A DNA stretch of 64,000 nt, taken from contig DEZI01000028.1 in the NCBI GenBank assembly GCA_002364755.1, forward strand, positions 138,889-202,888, given 5' to 3'. The translations under genes and the position numbers were made by a program. This document shows positions 37,367 through 46,034 of this stretch, one piece after another (position 1 is the stretch's first letter; each line of letters starts with the position of its first letter). The stretch is from Stenotrophomonas maltophilia (GTDB taxonomy: Bacteria; Pseudomonadota; Gammaproteobacteria; Xanthomonadales; Xanthomonadaceae). The notes beneath the pieces are model-generated. The model worked only from the letters and a program-made list of their open reading frames with translations. It was not told the DNA's origin and did no database searches.

Positions 37367-39256
37367 TTACGCCACGCGGCCGCGGCGGGCGCGCTCCAGG
37401 TGCACCAGCAGCAGCGAGATTGCCGCCGGGGTCATGCCGGGAATGCGCTGTGCCTGGCCGATGGTCTGCGGGCGCACACGTTCCAGCTTCTGCAGCACTT
37501 CGGCCGACAACCCACGCACGCTGGCGTAGTCGAAGCCTTCGGCGATCGGCGTCGCTTCGTGGCGCTGCTGGCGTTCAATCTCGTCACGCTGGCGATCCAG
37601 GTAGCCGGCGTACTTCACGCCGATCTCGACCTGCTCGGCCACCTTGCCATCGGCCACGGCCGGGCCCAGCGACGGCACCTGCATCAGCTGCGCGTAGTCC
37701 AGTTCCGGGCGCTTGATCAGGTCCAGCACGTTGGTTTCGCGGCTGACCGCGACGCCCAGGGTTTCCTGCACTTCGCGGCCCAGCGCATTGGCCGGGGTCG
37801 CCCACAGCGCACCCAGGCGCGCGCGCTCGGCGGCCACCGCGGCCTGCTTGGTCTCGAAGGCGCTCCAGCGGCGGTCATCAACGAGGCCCATCTCGCGGCC
37901 GGCCGGGGTCAGGCGCTGGTCGGCATTGTCCTCGCGCAGCTGCAGGCGGTACTCGGCGCGGCTGGTGAACATGCGGTACGGCTCGTTGGTGCCGTGGGTG
38001 ATCAGGTCATCCACCAGCACGCCCAGGTACGCTTCGTCGCGGCGCGGGCACCAGCCGTCCAGCCCGCGCACCTGGCGCGCAGCGTTGAGCCCGGCCAGCA
38101 GGCCCTGTGCGGCGGCTTCTTCATAGCCGGTGGTGCCGTTGATCTGGCCGGCGAAGAACAGGCCGTTGACCAGCTTGGTTTCCAGCGAAGCCTTCAGCCC
38201 GCGCGGATCGAAGAAGTCGTATTCGATGGCGTAGCCGGGGCGGGTGATGTGCGCGTTCTGGAAGCCGCGGATGCTGCGCACCATCTCCAGCTGCACGTCG
38301 AACGGCAGCGAGGTGGAGATGCCGTTGGGATAGATCTCGACGATGCCCAGGCCTTCGGGCTCGACGAAGATCTGGTGGCTGGCCTTTTCGGCAAAGCGCA
38401 CCACCTTGTCCTCGATGGACGGGCAATAGCGCGGGCCGATGCCCTCGATCTGCCCGCTGTACAGCGGCGAACGGTGCAGGGCGTCGCGGATGATCTGGTG
38501 GGTCTGTTCGGTGGTGTGGGTGATCCAGCAGCTGACCTGCTGTGGATGCTCGTCCACCGAGCCGAGGAAGGACATCACCGGGCGCGGCGTGTCGCCGGGC
38601 TGCTCGTCCATCACGCTGTAATCCAGCGAGCGGCCATCGATGCGCGGCGGCGTGCCGGTCTTCAGGCGGTCGACCTGGAACGGACGTTCGCGCAGGCGCG
38701 CGGCCAGCGTGGTCGCCGGCGGGTCGCCCATGCGGCCGGCGGCGTACTGGGTCGGGCCGACGTGGATCTTGCCGGCCAGGAAGGTACCGGCGGTCAGCAC
38801 CACGGCCTCGGCGTCGAAGCGCAGGCCGGTCTGGGTGATGACCCCGCGCACGGCGTCGCCTTCGATGACCAGGTCATCGACGGCCGCCTGGAACACGGTC
38901 AGGTTGGGCTGGCCTTCGACGATGGCGCGGATCGCCATGCGGTACAGGTTGCGGTCGGCCTGGCAGCGGGTCGCGCGCACGGCCGGGCCCTTGGAGGCGT
39001 TGAGCGTGCGCCACTGGATGCCGGCGCGGTCGGCGGCATGCGCCATCGCGCCGCCGAGGGCGTCGATTTCCTTGACCAGGTGGCCCTTGCCGATGCCGCC
39101 GATGGCCGGGTTGCAGCTCATCGCGCCCACGGTTTCGATGTTGTGGGTCAGCAGCAGGGTGCGCACGCCGGTACGGGCCGCGGCCAGCGCGGCCTCGGTG
39201 CCGGCGTGGCCACCGCCGATGACGATGACGTCGTAACGATGGAAGGACTGGGTCAT
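37367..39256 (-). CDS. mnmG: tRNA uridine-5-carboxymethylaminomethyl modification enzyme MnmG (GidA)
   Basis: With MnmE, installs the cmnm5 group on U34 of certain tRNAs, using FAD and NADH. The 629-residue length is standard. The FAD motif GGGHAG is at residues 14-19, and the signature GPRYCPSIEDKVVRFAEK and downstream GYEEAAAQGLLAGLNAA are present. The C-terminal domain ends normally with SLLLVHLERARRG. It reads leftward, with about 600 bases upstream free of genes. No mnmE or rsmG is seen here, so the chromosomal context differs from E. coli. Confidence 0.97.
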   Translation of the reverse strand: MTQSFHRYDVIVIGGGHAGTEAALAAARTGVRTLLLTHNIETVGAMSCNPAIGGIGKGHLVKEIDALGGAMAHAADRAGIQWRTLNASKGPAVRATRCQADRNLYRMAIRAIVEGQPNLTVFQAAVDDLVIEGDAVRGVITQTGLRFDAEAVVLTAGTFLAGKIHVGPTQYAAGRMGDPPATTLAARLRERPFQVDRLKTGTPPRIDGRSLDYSVMDEQPGDTPRPVMSFLGSVDEHPQQVSCWITHTTEQTHQIIRDALHRSPLYSGQIEGIGPRYCPSIEDKVVRFAEKASHQIFVEPEGLGIVEIYPNGISTSLPFDVQLEMVRSIRGFQNAHITRPGYAIEYDFFDPRGLKASLETKLVNGLFFAGQINGTTGYEEAAAQGLLAGLNAARQVRGLDGWCPRRDEAYLGVLVDDLITHGTNEPYRMFTSRAEYRLQLREDNADQRLTPAGREMGLVDDRRWSAFETKQAAVAAERARLGALWATPANALGREVQETLGVAVSRETNVLDLIKRPELDYAQLMQVPSLGPAVADGKVAEQVEIGVKYAGYLDRQRDEIERQQRHEATPIAEGFDYASVRGLSAEVLQKLERVRPQTIGQAQRIPGMTPAAISLLLVHLERARRGRVA

Positions 39257-39565
39257 GGGGGCAGGTCAACAGGGGACGGGCGCGGCCGGGGCGGCGCCGG
39301 GGTGGCGATTTTAGCGCCATTCGGAGGGGGGCGACGGGCCCGGATCGGGGCCGGGATGAAATCCGCCCTAAAGTTGGCAGGATTTTTGCAGATAACCCAA
39401 TAGCACCCATCGTGGCTGGCGCCGTAGGCGCCGTTGACCGGAATTGGAACAGGGGCCGGTACAGGCGCACGGTGGGGAAGCGGGGGGCCGGCAGTCGGGG
39501 GACTGTCCGGCCCTGTTTTTTTTGGTTTTCTGCCGGGAGAGGCCCATCCAGGCGCGCCAGTACCA

Positions 39566-39588
39566 GTAGATCCACGCCATGCGTGGAT
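39566..39588 (+). repeat. SMAG-type REP element, GATCCACGC subtype
   Basis: GTAG head plus ATCCACGC-CAT-GCGTGGAT, identical to the copy at 27202. Confidence 0.85.
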
Positions 39589-39602
39589 GCATTGGCGGCC
39601 GC

Positions 39603-39636
39603 ATCAAAAACAAACGGCCCCGCATTGCGGGGCCGT
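39603..39636 (-). terminator. Rho-independent terminator, minus strand
   Basis: A 10-bp stem ACGGCCCCGC / GCGGGGCCGT (39614-39636) with a three-base loop; on the minus strand it is followed by TTTGTTTTTGATG. It would end either a small RNA starting near 39740 or the lipoprotein transcript from 40381. Confidence 0.75.
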
Positions 39637-39745
39637 CTGCTTTCAGAGGTGCCGACATCCGACAGGGCCGGAACAGGGGGGATCCAGATGTTCCTGTCGG
39701 ATATCGACGTAGAGCTGTTTGGGACGGGCCCTTAACGTTTTTGTC
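39603..39745 (-). ncRNA. Candidate small RNA with C-rich loop
   Basis: On the minus strand, a long hairpin lies just upstream of the terminator. Its outer stem is ATCCGACA / TGTCGGAT (39657-39664 with 39695-39702), then a five-base bulge, then an inner stem GGAACA / TGTTCC (39670-39675 with 39689-39694). As minus-strand RNA the 13-base loop reads UCUGGAUCCCCCC. Two ordered hairpins, a C-run loop and a U-tailed terminator are typical of trans-acting small RNAs; Xanthomonas sX13 also has C-rich loops, though I cannot confirm homology. The 5' end is guessed. Confidence 0.4.
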
Positions 39746-39868
39746 ACTTTATGACGCGGGCCGTCACCACCTGCGTAGAGTGCGGCCTGAATCGCATGAA
39801 ATGCAAGATGGTCCAGAGCCCAACTGTGCGCTGCGTCGCACGTTTCATGTTTCGCCGCAGGCAACGGT

Positions 39869-40381
39869 TCATCGTTCCAGGTTCCGCCACGGAGAGCCGC
39901 TCGACTTCGGCGCACGCGGTGCCGGTGCCGGACGTGCCTGCGGCGGCGCGGATGGACGAGCCTGGGGCGCAGACGGACGTGCCTGCGGCGGACCCGGCGG
40001 GCGGCCAGCCTGCGGCGGGCGACGCATCGAGTCCATGTTCCGCCACGGCGAGCCACCATTGTTCTGGCGCGGCGGCGGCGGCGGACGGTTCTCACCACCG
40101 TTGCCCGGACGCGGCGGCGGCGGGCGGTGGTTGTGCGGCGGCCGGTAGACCGGGCGTGAGTAATACGGGTTGCCGTAATAGCCGTAACCACCGCCATAGC
40201 CGCCGTACCCACCGTAGTAGGGGTAGCCATAGTTGGACGGATAGCCATACGGGTAGCGGTACTCCGTCGACGGGGCACCGTGGTAGTAACTGCCACCGCT
40301 GCCACCGCCGACATAGTCGTAGGTGGAACAGCCGGTGAGGGCCAGCAACAGGCCGCCGGCAAGCAACAGGCGCGTTTTCAT
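39869..40381 (-). CDS. Gly/Tyr/Pro-rich lipoprotein
   Basis: A 170-residue lipoprotein with lipobox LTGC (Cys about 18). Residues 25-75 are glycine and tyrosine repeats (GYGGYGGGYGYYGNPYY), and the rest is proline/arginine-rich with repeats of QARPSAP and two copies of SPWRN. There is no globular domain. Low-complexity surface lipoproteins of this kind are hard to classify and may bind cell wall or polysaccharide. Start at 40381 gives the lipoprotein signal; the open frame to 40483 does not. Confidence 0.7.
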   Translation of the reverse strand: MKTRLLLAGGLLLALTGCSTYDYVGGGSGGSYYHGAPSTEYRYPYGYPSNYGYPYYGGYGGYGGGYGYYGNPYYSRPVYRPPHNHRPPPPRPGNGGENRPPPPPRQNNGGSPWRNMDSMRRPPQAGRPPGPPQARPSAPQARPSAPPQARPAPAPRAPKSSGSPWRNLER

Positions 40382-40539
40382 GTGGGTCCCCCCAAGGACG
40401 GGTGTAGGGCCAGCTTCAGGCGTGGGCATTGAATCGCCCCTTAATTGTGCCGGCCCAGAATGAATGGCGATGAAGGCCTGCATGCTGGCATGGCCGTGTG
40501 CGTGGCCGCCAGCGTCGGGGCATACGTTAATCTTGCGTC

Positions 40540-41502
40540 ATGAGCGATTCACTGTTGCCCCGCGCCGAAGATGTCCTGGCCGCCGCCGCGCGGATCGCGC
40601 CGCATGCCCTTGTCACGCCGGTCCTGCGCTCGCGCGCGCTGGATGCGCTCGCCGGGGCGCAGCTGGCGTTCAAGGCCGAGCATCTGCAGCGCGGCGGGGC
40701 GTTCAAGTTCCGTGGTGCCTGCAACGCTGTGTGGTCGCTGGACGCCGGGCGCGCCGTGGCGGGTGTGGTCACCCATTCCTCGGGCAACCACGGTGCCGCG
40801 CTGGCCCTGGCCGCCCGCACCCGCGGCATACCCTGTCACGTCGTGGTGCCCGAAGTGGCGGTGGCCGCCAAGCTGGCCAACATCGCCCGCCATGGCGCCA
40901 CCCTCTGGCGCTGCCCGCCTACCATCACCGACCGCGAGGCCACCTGCGCCCAGGTCCAGGCCGATACCGGCGCGACCCTGGTGCATCCCTATGCCGACCC
41001 GGCGGTGATGGCCGGGCAGGGCACGGCGGCGCTGGAACTGCTGCACAGCGATGGCCCGTTCGATGTACTGGTGGTGCCGGTCGGCGGTGGTGGCCTGGCC
41101 ACCGGCACTGCACTGGCCCTGCAGCACGCCAGCCCGCAGACCCGCCTGGTGCTGGCCGAGCCGGCCGGTGCCGACGACACCGCGCGTTCGCTGGCTGCCG
41201 GCGAGCGCGTGACCGCTTTCACCCCGGACACTTTCTGCGATGGCCTGCGCACGCTGGTCGGCGCGCCGAATTTCCAGCTGCTGCAGGCGACGGGCGCCGA
41301 GGTGATCGTGGTCGACGATGACGCCACCCTTGCGGCGATGCGCCTGCTGTGGGAGGTGCTGAAGCAGGTAGTGGAACCGTCCTCGGCCATCGTGCTGGCG
41401 GCGGTGCTGGCTCAGCCGGCGCGGTTTGCCGGCCAGCGCGTGGGCCTGGTGCTGTCCGGCGGCAACGTCGATCTGCCAGCGCTGCGCTGGGAGGTGGCGT
41501 GA
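40540..41502 (+). CDS. PLP-dependent threonine/serine dehydratase-like enzyme
   Basis: A 320-residue fold-type II PLP enzyme. The cofactor lysine is in GGAFKFRGACNA (about residue 53), the phosphate-binding glycine loop in PVGGGGLATG and the asparagine/serine loop in THSSGNHGAALA. Size and absence of a C-terminal ACT regulatory domain fit the catabolic threonine dehydratase or serine racemase group rather than biosynthetic IlvA. Substrate cannot be decided from sequence. Its stop overlaps the GTG start of the next gene. Confidence 0.88.
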   Translation: MSDSLLPRAEDVLAAAARIAPHALVTPVLRSRALDALAGAQLAFKAEHLQRGGAFKFRGACNAVWSLDAGRAVAGVVTHSSGNHGAALALAARTRGIPCHVVVPEVAVAAKLANIARHGATLWRCPPTITDREATCAQVQADTGATLVHPYADPAVMAGQGTAALELLHSDGPFDVLVVPVGGGGLATGTALALQHASPQTRLVLAEPAGADDTARSLAAGERVTAFTPDTFCDGLRTLVGAPNFQLLQATGAEVIVVDDDATLAAMRLLWEVLKQVVEPSSAIVLAAVLAQPARFAGQRVGLVLSGGNVDLPALRWEVA

Positions 41503-42131
41503 GCCGCGGCCGTCATCGGCCACACACCGGCCTGCTGGGCTGGCTGTGGCGCCTGTTCGTGCTGGTGCTGGCGTGGCTGCTGGGCGTGACCGCCTGGATC
41601 GTCTGGGTGGGTGAGCGCGACCAGGCCGCCAAGGCCGACGCGATCATCGTGCTGGGCGCGGCGGCCTACGATGCCAAGCCGTCGCCGGTGTTCGAAGAAC
41701 GCATCCGCCATGGCCTGGACCTGTACCAGGCCGGTTATGCGCCGCTGCTGATCTTCACCGGTGGCTACGGTGGTGCGGGCGCGCGTTTCTCCGAATCGCA
41801 GGTGGCGCGGCGCTATGCGCTGAAGCACGGCGTGCCGGATGACGCGATCCTGATCGAGACCGCCTCACGCAACACCGTGCAGAACCTGGTGGAAGCCAAG
41901 CGGCTGATGGAGCAGCGCAAGCTGCACACGGTCATCATCGTCAGCGACCCGTTGCACATGGCACGCGCGCTGCGCCTGAGCCAGGCGCTGGGCATCGAGG
42001 CACTGGCCTCGTCCACGCCGAGCACGCGTTTCCGCAGCTTCCACACCAGCTGGCGTTTCCTGGTGCAGGAGATCTATTTCTTCCACCGCGACCTGGTGCG
42101 CCCGCCGCTGAGTTCGCCGGCGAATACCTGA
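41499..42131 (+). CDS. YdcF-like DUF218 membrane protein
   Basis: A 210-residue protein with one N-terminal helix (about 14-36) and a DUF218 domain. The domain has ADAIIVLGAAAYDAKPSPVFEERI, then IFTGGYGGAGARFSESQ, IETASRNTVQNLVEAKRLM and VSDPLHMARALRLSQALG. YdcF/SanA-like proteins are linked to envelope integrity and bind nucleotides in some cases. The start is GTG at 41499, within GTGA, overlapping the dehydratase stop. A REP pair follows. Confidence 0.88.
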   Translation: MSRGRHRPHTGLLGWLWRLFVLVLAWLLGVTAWIVWVGERDQAAKADAIIVLGAAAYDAKPSPVFEERIRHGLDLYQAGYAPLLIFTGGYGGAGARFSESQVARRYALKHGVPDDAILIETASRNTVQNLVEAKRLMEQRKLHTVIIVSDPLHMARALRLSQALGIEALASSTPSTRFRSFHTSWRFLVQEIYFFHRDLVRPPLSSPANT

Positions 42132-42154
42132 GCGTCAGGCGACGCCGTTGGGCT

Positions 42155-42215
42155 CGCCGGGCATGGCCCGGCGCTACCCCTTCGTGCGCCCGGTAGCGCC
42201 GGGCCATGCCCGGCG
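42155..42215. repeat. Pair of inverted SMAG-type REP elements
   Basis: A reversed copy at 42155-42177 and a forward copy at 42193-42215, between the convergent YdcF-like and bioC genes. Confidence 0.9.
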
Positions 42216-42226
42216 GCGGTGTTCGA

Positions 42227-43111
42227 TCAGGGCTGCTTGCGGCGGATCGGGATGGCCGACACCGGCACCGACGCGATGTCATGCCCGCCTTCGCGGATCG
42301 GTGCGCCCGGGTCCGGCGCCCAGGCGTGGGCGTAGATCACTTCCCAGCTGCTGGGCAGCTTGCCGTCGGCACGGCGCATCGTTTCGTACGCTGCAGCAGC
42401 GGCGGCAAAACGACCGCGGCCGGTCAGCGTGTGGCGGCGGTCCACCCGTGCATTGGTCGCGCCCATCGCGCGCAGCTCGCGCATCAGCGCCGGCAGGTCG
42501 TCGTAGGTCAGGGTGAACAGGTCGCGGTCCAGCACCGGATCGCGGAAGCCGGCCATCATCAACGCATCACCGAACTGGGCGATCTGCGCGAAGCGGCTGA
42601 CATGCGGGCGGTCATCGGCGGCAGCGAACGCTTCGTTGAGTTCGACCAGCGTTTCCGGGCCGAAGGTGGAGCACAGCAGCAGGCCACCAGGCTTGAGCAC
42701 GCGACGGAAACCGGCGAACACCGCCGGCAGGTCGTCCAGCCACTGCAGGCACAGGTTGCTGAAGATCACATCGACGCTGTTGTCGGCCAGCGGCAGCGCG
42801 GAGGCGTCACCGCACAGGCACTGGAACGGCTTCCACCAGCCGGCCTGGCGCTTGGCCTGGTCCAGCATCGGCAGGGCCACGTCCATCGCGATTACCTGCG
42901 CCTTCGGCCAGCGCTTCTTCATCAGCGCGCTGGCGTGGCCTGTGCCCGCACCGATGTCCAGCACCACCTCGGGCTTGCGCGCTTCCAGGTAGTCCAGCGA
43001 TTCGATCAGCCGCGACTGCACCTCGCGCTGCAGGGCAGCGGCAGCGTCATAGCTGTTGGCGGCGCGGGCGAACGCGCGGCGGACGTGGCGGGCATCGAAG
43101 TGGGACGGCAT
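42227..43111 (-). CDS. bioC: Malonyl-ACP O-methyltransferase BioC
   Basis: Methylates malonyl-ACP with S-adenosylmethionine so that fatty-acid synthesis can build pimeloyl-ACP for biotin. The 294-residue protein starts with the typical HVRRAFARAANSYDAAAALQREV helix and has the SAM motif VLDIGAGTGHASALM (about residue 50), then DVIFSNLCLQWLDDLP and KPGGLLLCSTFGPETL. It is the last gene of the biotin operon, 12 bases after the SDR gene. Confidence 0.95.
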   Translation of the reverse strand: MPSHFDARHVRRAFARAANSYDAAAALQREVQSRLIESLDYLEARKPEVVLDIGAGTGHASALMKKRWPKAQVIAMDVALPMLDQAKRQAGWWKPFQCLCGDASALPLADNSVDVIFSNLCLQWLDDLPAVFAGFRRVLKPGGLLLCSTFGPETLVELNEAFAAADDRPHVSRFAQIAQFGDALMMAGFRDPVLDRDLFTLTYDDLPALMRELRAMGATNARVDRRHTLTGRGRFAAAAAAYETMRRADGKLPSSWEVIYAHAWAPDPGAPIREGGHDIASVPVSAIPIRRKQP

Positions 43112-43123
43112 TGCGGAAGTCTC

Positions 43124-43903
43124 TTAGAACGTACCGGGGTAGGCGCCGCCGTCGATCAGCAGGTTCTGCCCGGTGAGGTAACCGGCCTGTGCACTGCACA
43201 GGAAGGCGCAGGCGGCGCCGAATTCGTCCGGCGTGCCGAAGCGGCCGGCAGGAATCTGCTGGCGGCGGCGGTCGGCCACCGCCTGCACGTCGCCGTCCTG
43301 GCCCGCAGCGTGGGCGAAGTTGGCGCGCAGGCGGTCGGTGTCGAACTGGCCGGGCAGCAGGTTGTTGATCGTGACGTTGTGGCCGACCGTGCGCCGCGCC
43401 AGCCCGGCGACGAAGCCGGTGAGGCCGCTGCGCGCGCCGTTGGACAGCGCCAGCGTGTCGATCGGCGCCTTCACCGAGGACGAGGTGATGTTGACGATGC
43501 GGCCGAAGCCGCGCGCGATCATCGTGTCCACCGTGGCGCGGATCATGGCGATCGGCGCCAGCATGTTGGCATCCAGCGCGGCGATCCAATCGTCGCGCTC
43601 GAACGTGCGGAAGTCGCCCGGCGGCGGACCACCGGCGTTGGTCACCAGGATGTCGACCTGGGGGCAGGCGGCCAGCGCCTGCGTGCGCCCGGCCTCGGTG
43701 GTGACGTCGGCGGCGACCGTGCGCACCTCGGCGGCACCGGGCAGGGCGCGCAGTTCCTCAGCGGCCGCCTGCAGGGCGGTTTCGCCACGGGCCACGATCA
43801 CCACGTTCACGCCTTCGGCCACGAGGGCGCGCGCGCAGCCCAGGCCGAGGCCCTTGCTTGCGCCGCAGACCAGTGCCCAGCGGCCGGAAATACCCAGATC
43901 CAT
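43124..43903 (-). CDS. SDR-family oxidoreductase in the biotin operon, altered active site
   Basis: A 259-residue Rossmann protein of the short-chain dehydrogenase family. The cofactor motif is CGASKGLGLG (about 13-22) and NAG appears in VTNAGGPPPG. The catalytic region reads ITSSSVKAPIDTLALSNGARSG: where the usual YxxxK should be, it has SxxxR, so normal hydride-transfer chemistry is doubtful. The C-terminal TGQNLLIDGGAYPG is standard. It sits between bioH and bioC with small gaps (29 and 12 bases), suggesting a link to biotin or pimeloyl synthesis, or mere co-expression. Confidence 0.85.
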   Translation of the reverse strand: MDLGISGRWALVCGASKGLGLGCARALVAEGVNVVIVARGETALQAAAEELRALPGAAEVRTVAADVTTEAGRTQALAACPQVDILVTNAGGPPPGDFRTFERDDWIAALDANMLAPIAMIRATVDTMIARGFGRIVNITSSSVKAPIDTLALSNGARSGLTGFVAGLARRTVGHNVTINNLLPGQFDTDRLRANFAHAAGQDGDVQAVADRRRQQIPAGRFGTPDEFGAACAFLCSAQAGYLTGQNLLIDGGAYPGTF

Positions 43904-43932
43904 GCGTCAACCCTGCCGAATGCGGAAAGTGC

Positions 43933-44712
43933 TCATTGTCCGCCATCGGCCGGTGACAGGCCGGCAACGAACTGTTGCAGGGCAGCGGCCACCTCGTCGG
44001 CGTGGCCGAGGAAGGGCGCATGGCCGCCGTGGGCGACGGTCAGCGCCTGCGCGCCCGGGGCCAGCGCGGCGCCGGCCTGCATCGCGGCCGGCGATACCAG
44101 GCGGTCGCGTTGGCCGGCGATCCACAGGCTGGGCCTGCCCAGCGTGGGCAGGGCGCCACGCAGGTCGGTGCCTTCCAGCAGGCGCAGGCCTTCCAGCAGG
44201 GCGCGTTCGCTGGGGGCACCGCGCTCGACCAGGCGCTGGCGCAGGGTGCGCAGCTCCTCGCGGGCATGCGCCGAACCCATCACGTCCAACGCCAGGAAAC
44301 GTTCCAGGGTGCCGCCGAAGTCCGTGGCCAGGTCACGCCCGAACTGCTCGAACACCGCTGGTTCCACCGCGTGCGGCCAGTCCTCGCCGCGCACGAAACG
44401 CGGCGTGGCGGCGATCATCGCCAGCCCGCGCACCTTCGGCAGGGTGGCCGCCGCGTGCAGCGCGAACAGCCCGCCCAGCGACCAGCCGCACCACACCGCC
44501 GGCGGCGTGGCCGCGGCAATGGCGTTGACCACGTGCGGCAGGCGCAGCGGCGTGCTGTCGTCGCGGCTGTGGCCATGGCCGGGCAGGTCGGCCACGTGCA
44601 GGGTGAAACGGTCGGCCAGGCGCTGCACCAGGGGCGCGAACACACCGCCCTGCAGGGCCCAGCCGTGGATCAGAACCAGGTCCGGCCCGTGGCCGGTGAC
44701 GTCGATATGCAT
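43933..44712 (-). CDS. bioH: Pimeloyl-ACP methyl ester carboxylesterase BioH
   Basis: Removes the methyl group from pimeloyl-ACP methyl ester, ending the BioC-started cycle. The 259-residue alpha/beta-hydrolase has an oxyanion region LIHGWALQGGVF, the nucleophile in WCGWSLGGLFALH and a C-terminal histidine in VAHGGHAPFLGH. The start MHIDVTGHGPDLVLIHGWAL is typical. It lies 19 bases downstream of bioF. Confidence 0.94.
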   Translation of the reverse strand: MHIDVTGHGPDLVLIHGWALQGGVFAPLVQRLADRFTLHVADLPGHGHSRDDSTPLRLPHVVNAIAAATPPAVWCGWSLGGLFALHAAATLPKVRGLAMIAATPRFVRGEDWPHAVEPAVFEQFGRDLATDFGGTLERFLALDVMGSAHAREELRTLRQRLVERGAPSERALLEGLRLLEGTDLRGALPTLGRPSLWIAGQRDRLVSPAAMQAGAALAPGAQALTVAHGGHAPFLGHADEVAAALQQFVAGLSPADGGQ

Positions 44713-44731
44713 GGGGTACGGCGCGCGCGGG

Positions 44732-45955
44732 TCAGGCCAGCGCGGGCAGGGCAGGCGGCAGCGCTTCGAGCGGCCCGGCAGCGACGCGGTCGCGCGCCTG
44801 GGCGATGGCTTCTACCAGCCCGCGCACCTGTTCCGGCGTATGCAGTGCCGACAGGGTGACGCGCAGCCGTGCCTTGCCTTCGGGCACCGTCGGCGGACGG
44901 ATCGCGCCGACCAGCCAGCCGGCCTGCTCCAGCGCCTGCGACATCGCCACGGCGGTGTGGTCATCGCCACACAGCAGCGGCTGGATCGGGGTTTCCGAGG
45001 CCATCAGGTCCAGGCCATGGCGGCGCGCCTCACCGCGGAACAGGGCGATCAGGTCGGCCAGCTTGGCCCGGCGCCAATGGTCGCGGCGGGCCAGGCGCAC
45101 CGCTTCCAGGGCCGAGGCGGCCAGGGCCGGCGGCAGGGCGGTGGTGTAGATGTAGGGGCGTGCGGTTTCGGAAAGGTGCTCGACCAGATCCTCGCGGCCC
45201 AGCACCAGCGCGCCGGAACTGCCCAGCGCCTTGCCGAGGGTGACCAGCTGCAGCGGCACGTCGTCCACGCCCAGGCCGGCGGTGGCGACGGCACCACGGC
45301 CATCGCCGAGCACGCCCACGCCATGCGCGTCGTCCACATAGAACAGCGCCTGCTGCAGGCGCGCGACCAGCGACAGCGCACGCAGCGGTGCAAGGTCGCC
45401 GTCCATGCTGAAGACACCATCGGTGGCCAGCATCGCCGCACCCTCGGGCGCGTGCTTGAGCTGGCGCATGGCGCCTTCCGGATCCAGGTGCGGGTAGCGG
45501 CGCAGGCGCGCACCGGCCAGCCGCGTGGCATCGAGCAGGCTGGCGTGGTTGAGCTTGTCCTGCACGCAGACGTCGGTCTCTTCGCTCAGCAGCGCCTGCT
45601 GCACCGCCAGGTTGGCGGCGAAGCCACTGCCGAACAGCAGGGCGCGCGGGTAACCGAGCCAGTCGGCCACTTCGCGTTCCAGCGCATCGTGCAGTGCGTG
45701 GTGGCCGCAGACCAGGTGCGAGGCACCGGCACCGGTGCCATCGCGTGCGGCCGCATCCTGCAGCGCGTTGACCACGCTGAACTGCTGGGCCAGGCCCAGA
45801 TAATCGTTGCTGCAGAACCCGGTCAACCAGCGCCCGTCAATTTCCAGGCGCACGCCATCACGACGGGTGACCGTGCGCCGCGGGCGGCGACGGCCTTGTG
45901 CATCGCGCAATGCGCGCTGGGCTTGGAGGCGGGCGGTCAGGTCGGGGCGGGCCAT
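44732..45955 (-). CDS. bioF: 8-amino-7-oxononanoate synthase
   Basis: PLP-dependent condensation of pimeloyl-ACP and alanine, the first ring-forming step of biotin synthesis. The 407-residue protein has GFCSNDYLGLAQQ near residue 45, DDAHGVGVLGDGRG, and the PLP-lysine motif LVTLGKALGSSGALVLG. Start at the ATG at 45955 fits. A 79-base gap separates it from bioB, but no terminator is evident there. Confidence 0.96.
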   Translation of the reverse strand: MARPDLTARLQAQRALRDAQGRRRPRRTVTRRDGVRLEIDGRWLTGFCSNDYLGLAQQFSVVNALQDAAARDGTGAGASHLVCGHHALHDALEREVADWLGYPRALLFGSGFAANLAVQQALLSEETDVCVQDKLNHASLLDATRLAGARLRRYPHLDPEGAMRQLKHAPEGAAMLATDGVFSMDGDLAPLRALSLVARLQQALFYVDDAHGVGVLGDGRGAVATAGLGVDDVPLQLVTLGKALGSSGALVLGREDLVEHLSETARPYIYTTALPPALAASALEAVRLARRDHWRRAKLADLIALFRGEARRHGLDLMASETPIQPLLCGDDHTAVAMSQALEQAGWLVGAIRPPTVPEGKARLRVTLSALHTPEQVRGLVEAIAQARDRVAAGPLEALPPALPALA

Positions 45956-46034
45956 GCTGGCTACAGGCGACGACGGGGCGGCTAGGGTAACGCGTTGCCG
46001 CCACGCCTGCTCGACGCCCCGATCACGCGGCGTG

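Larger units (their letters stand above)
39257..39868. other. Intergenic region of 612 bp, candidate RNA and promoters
   Basis: No protein gene is convincing. From left to right it holds the mnmG leader (with an AT-rich block around 39360-39405 that may contain its promoter), a run of T at 39516-39528, a REP element at 39566, a strong minus-strand terminator, a second long hairpin and AT-rich sequence near 39733-39755. The minus-strand structures point to a small RNA. Confidence 0.5.

Noticed and set aside
39579..40338. Plus-strand frames across 39.6-40.3 kb
   Set aside because: They run through a terminator and antisense to the lipoprotein gene; no ribosome site or recognisable domain.
42206..45985. 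Plus-strand open frame of 1259 codons across the biotin operon
   Set aside because: It crosses four clear minus-strand genes (bioC, SDR, bioH, bioF) and has low-complexity antisense composition.
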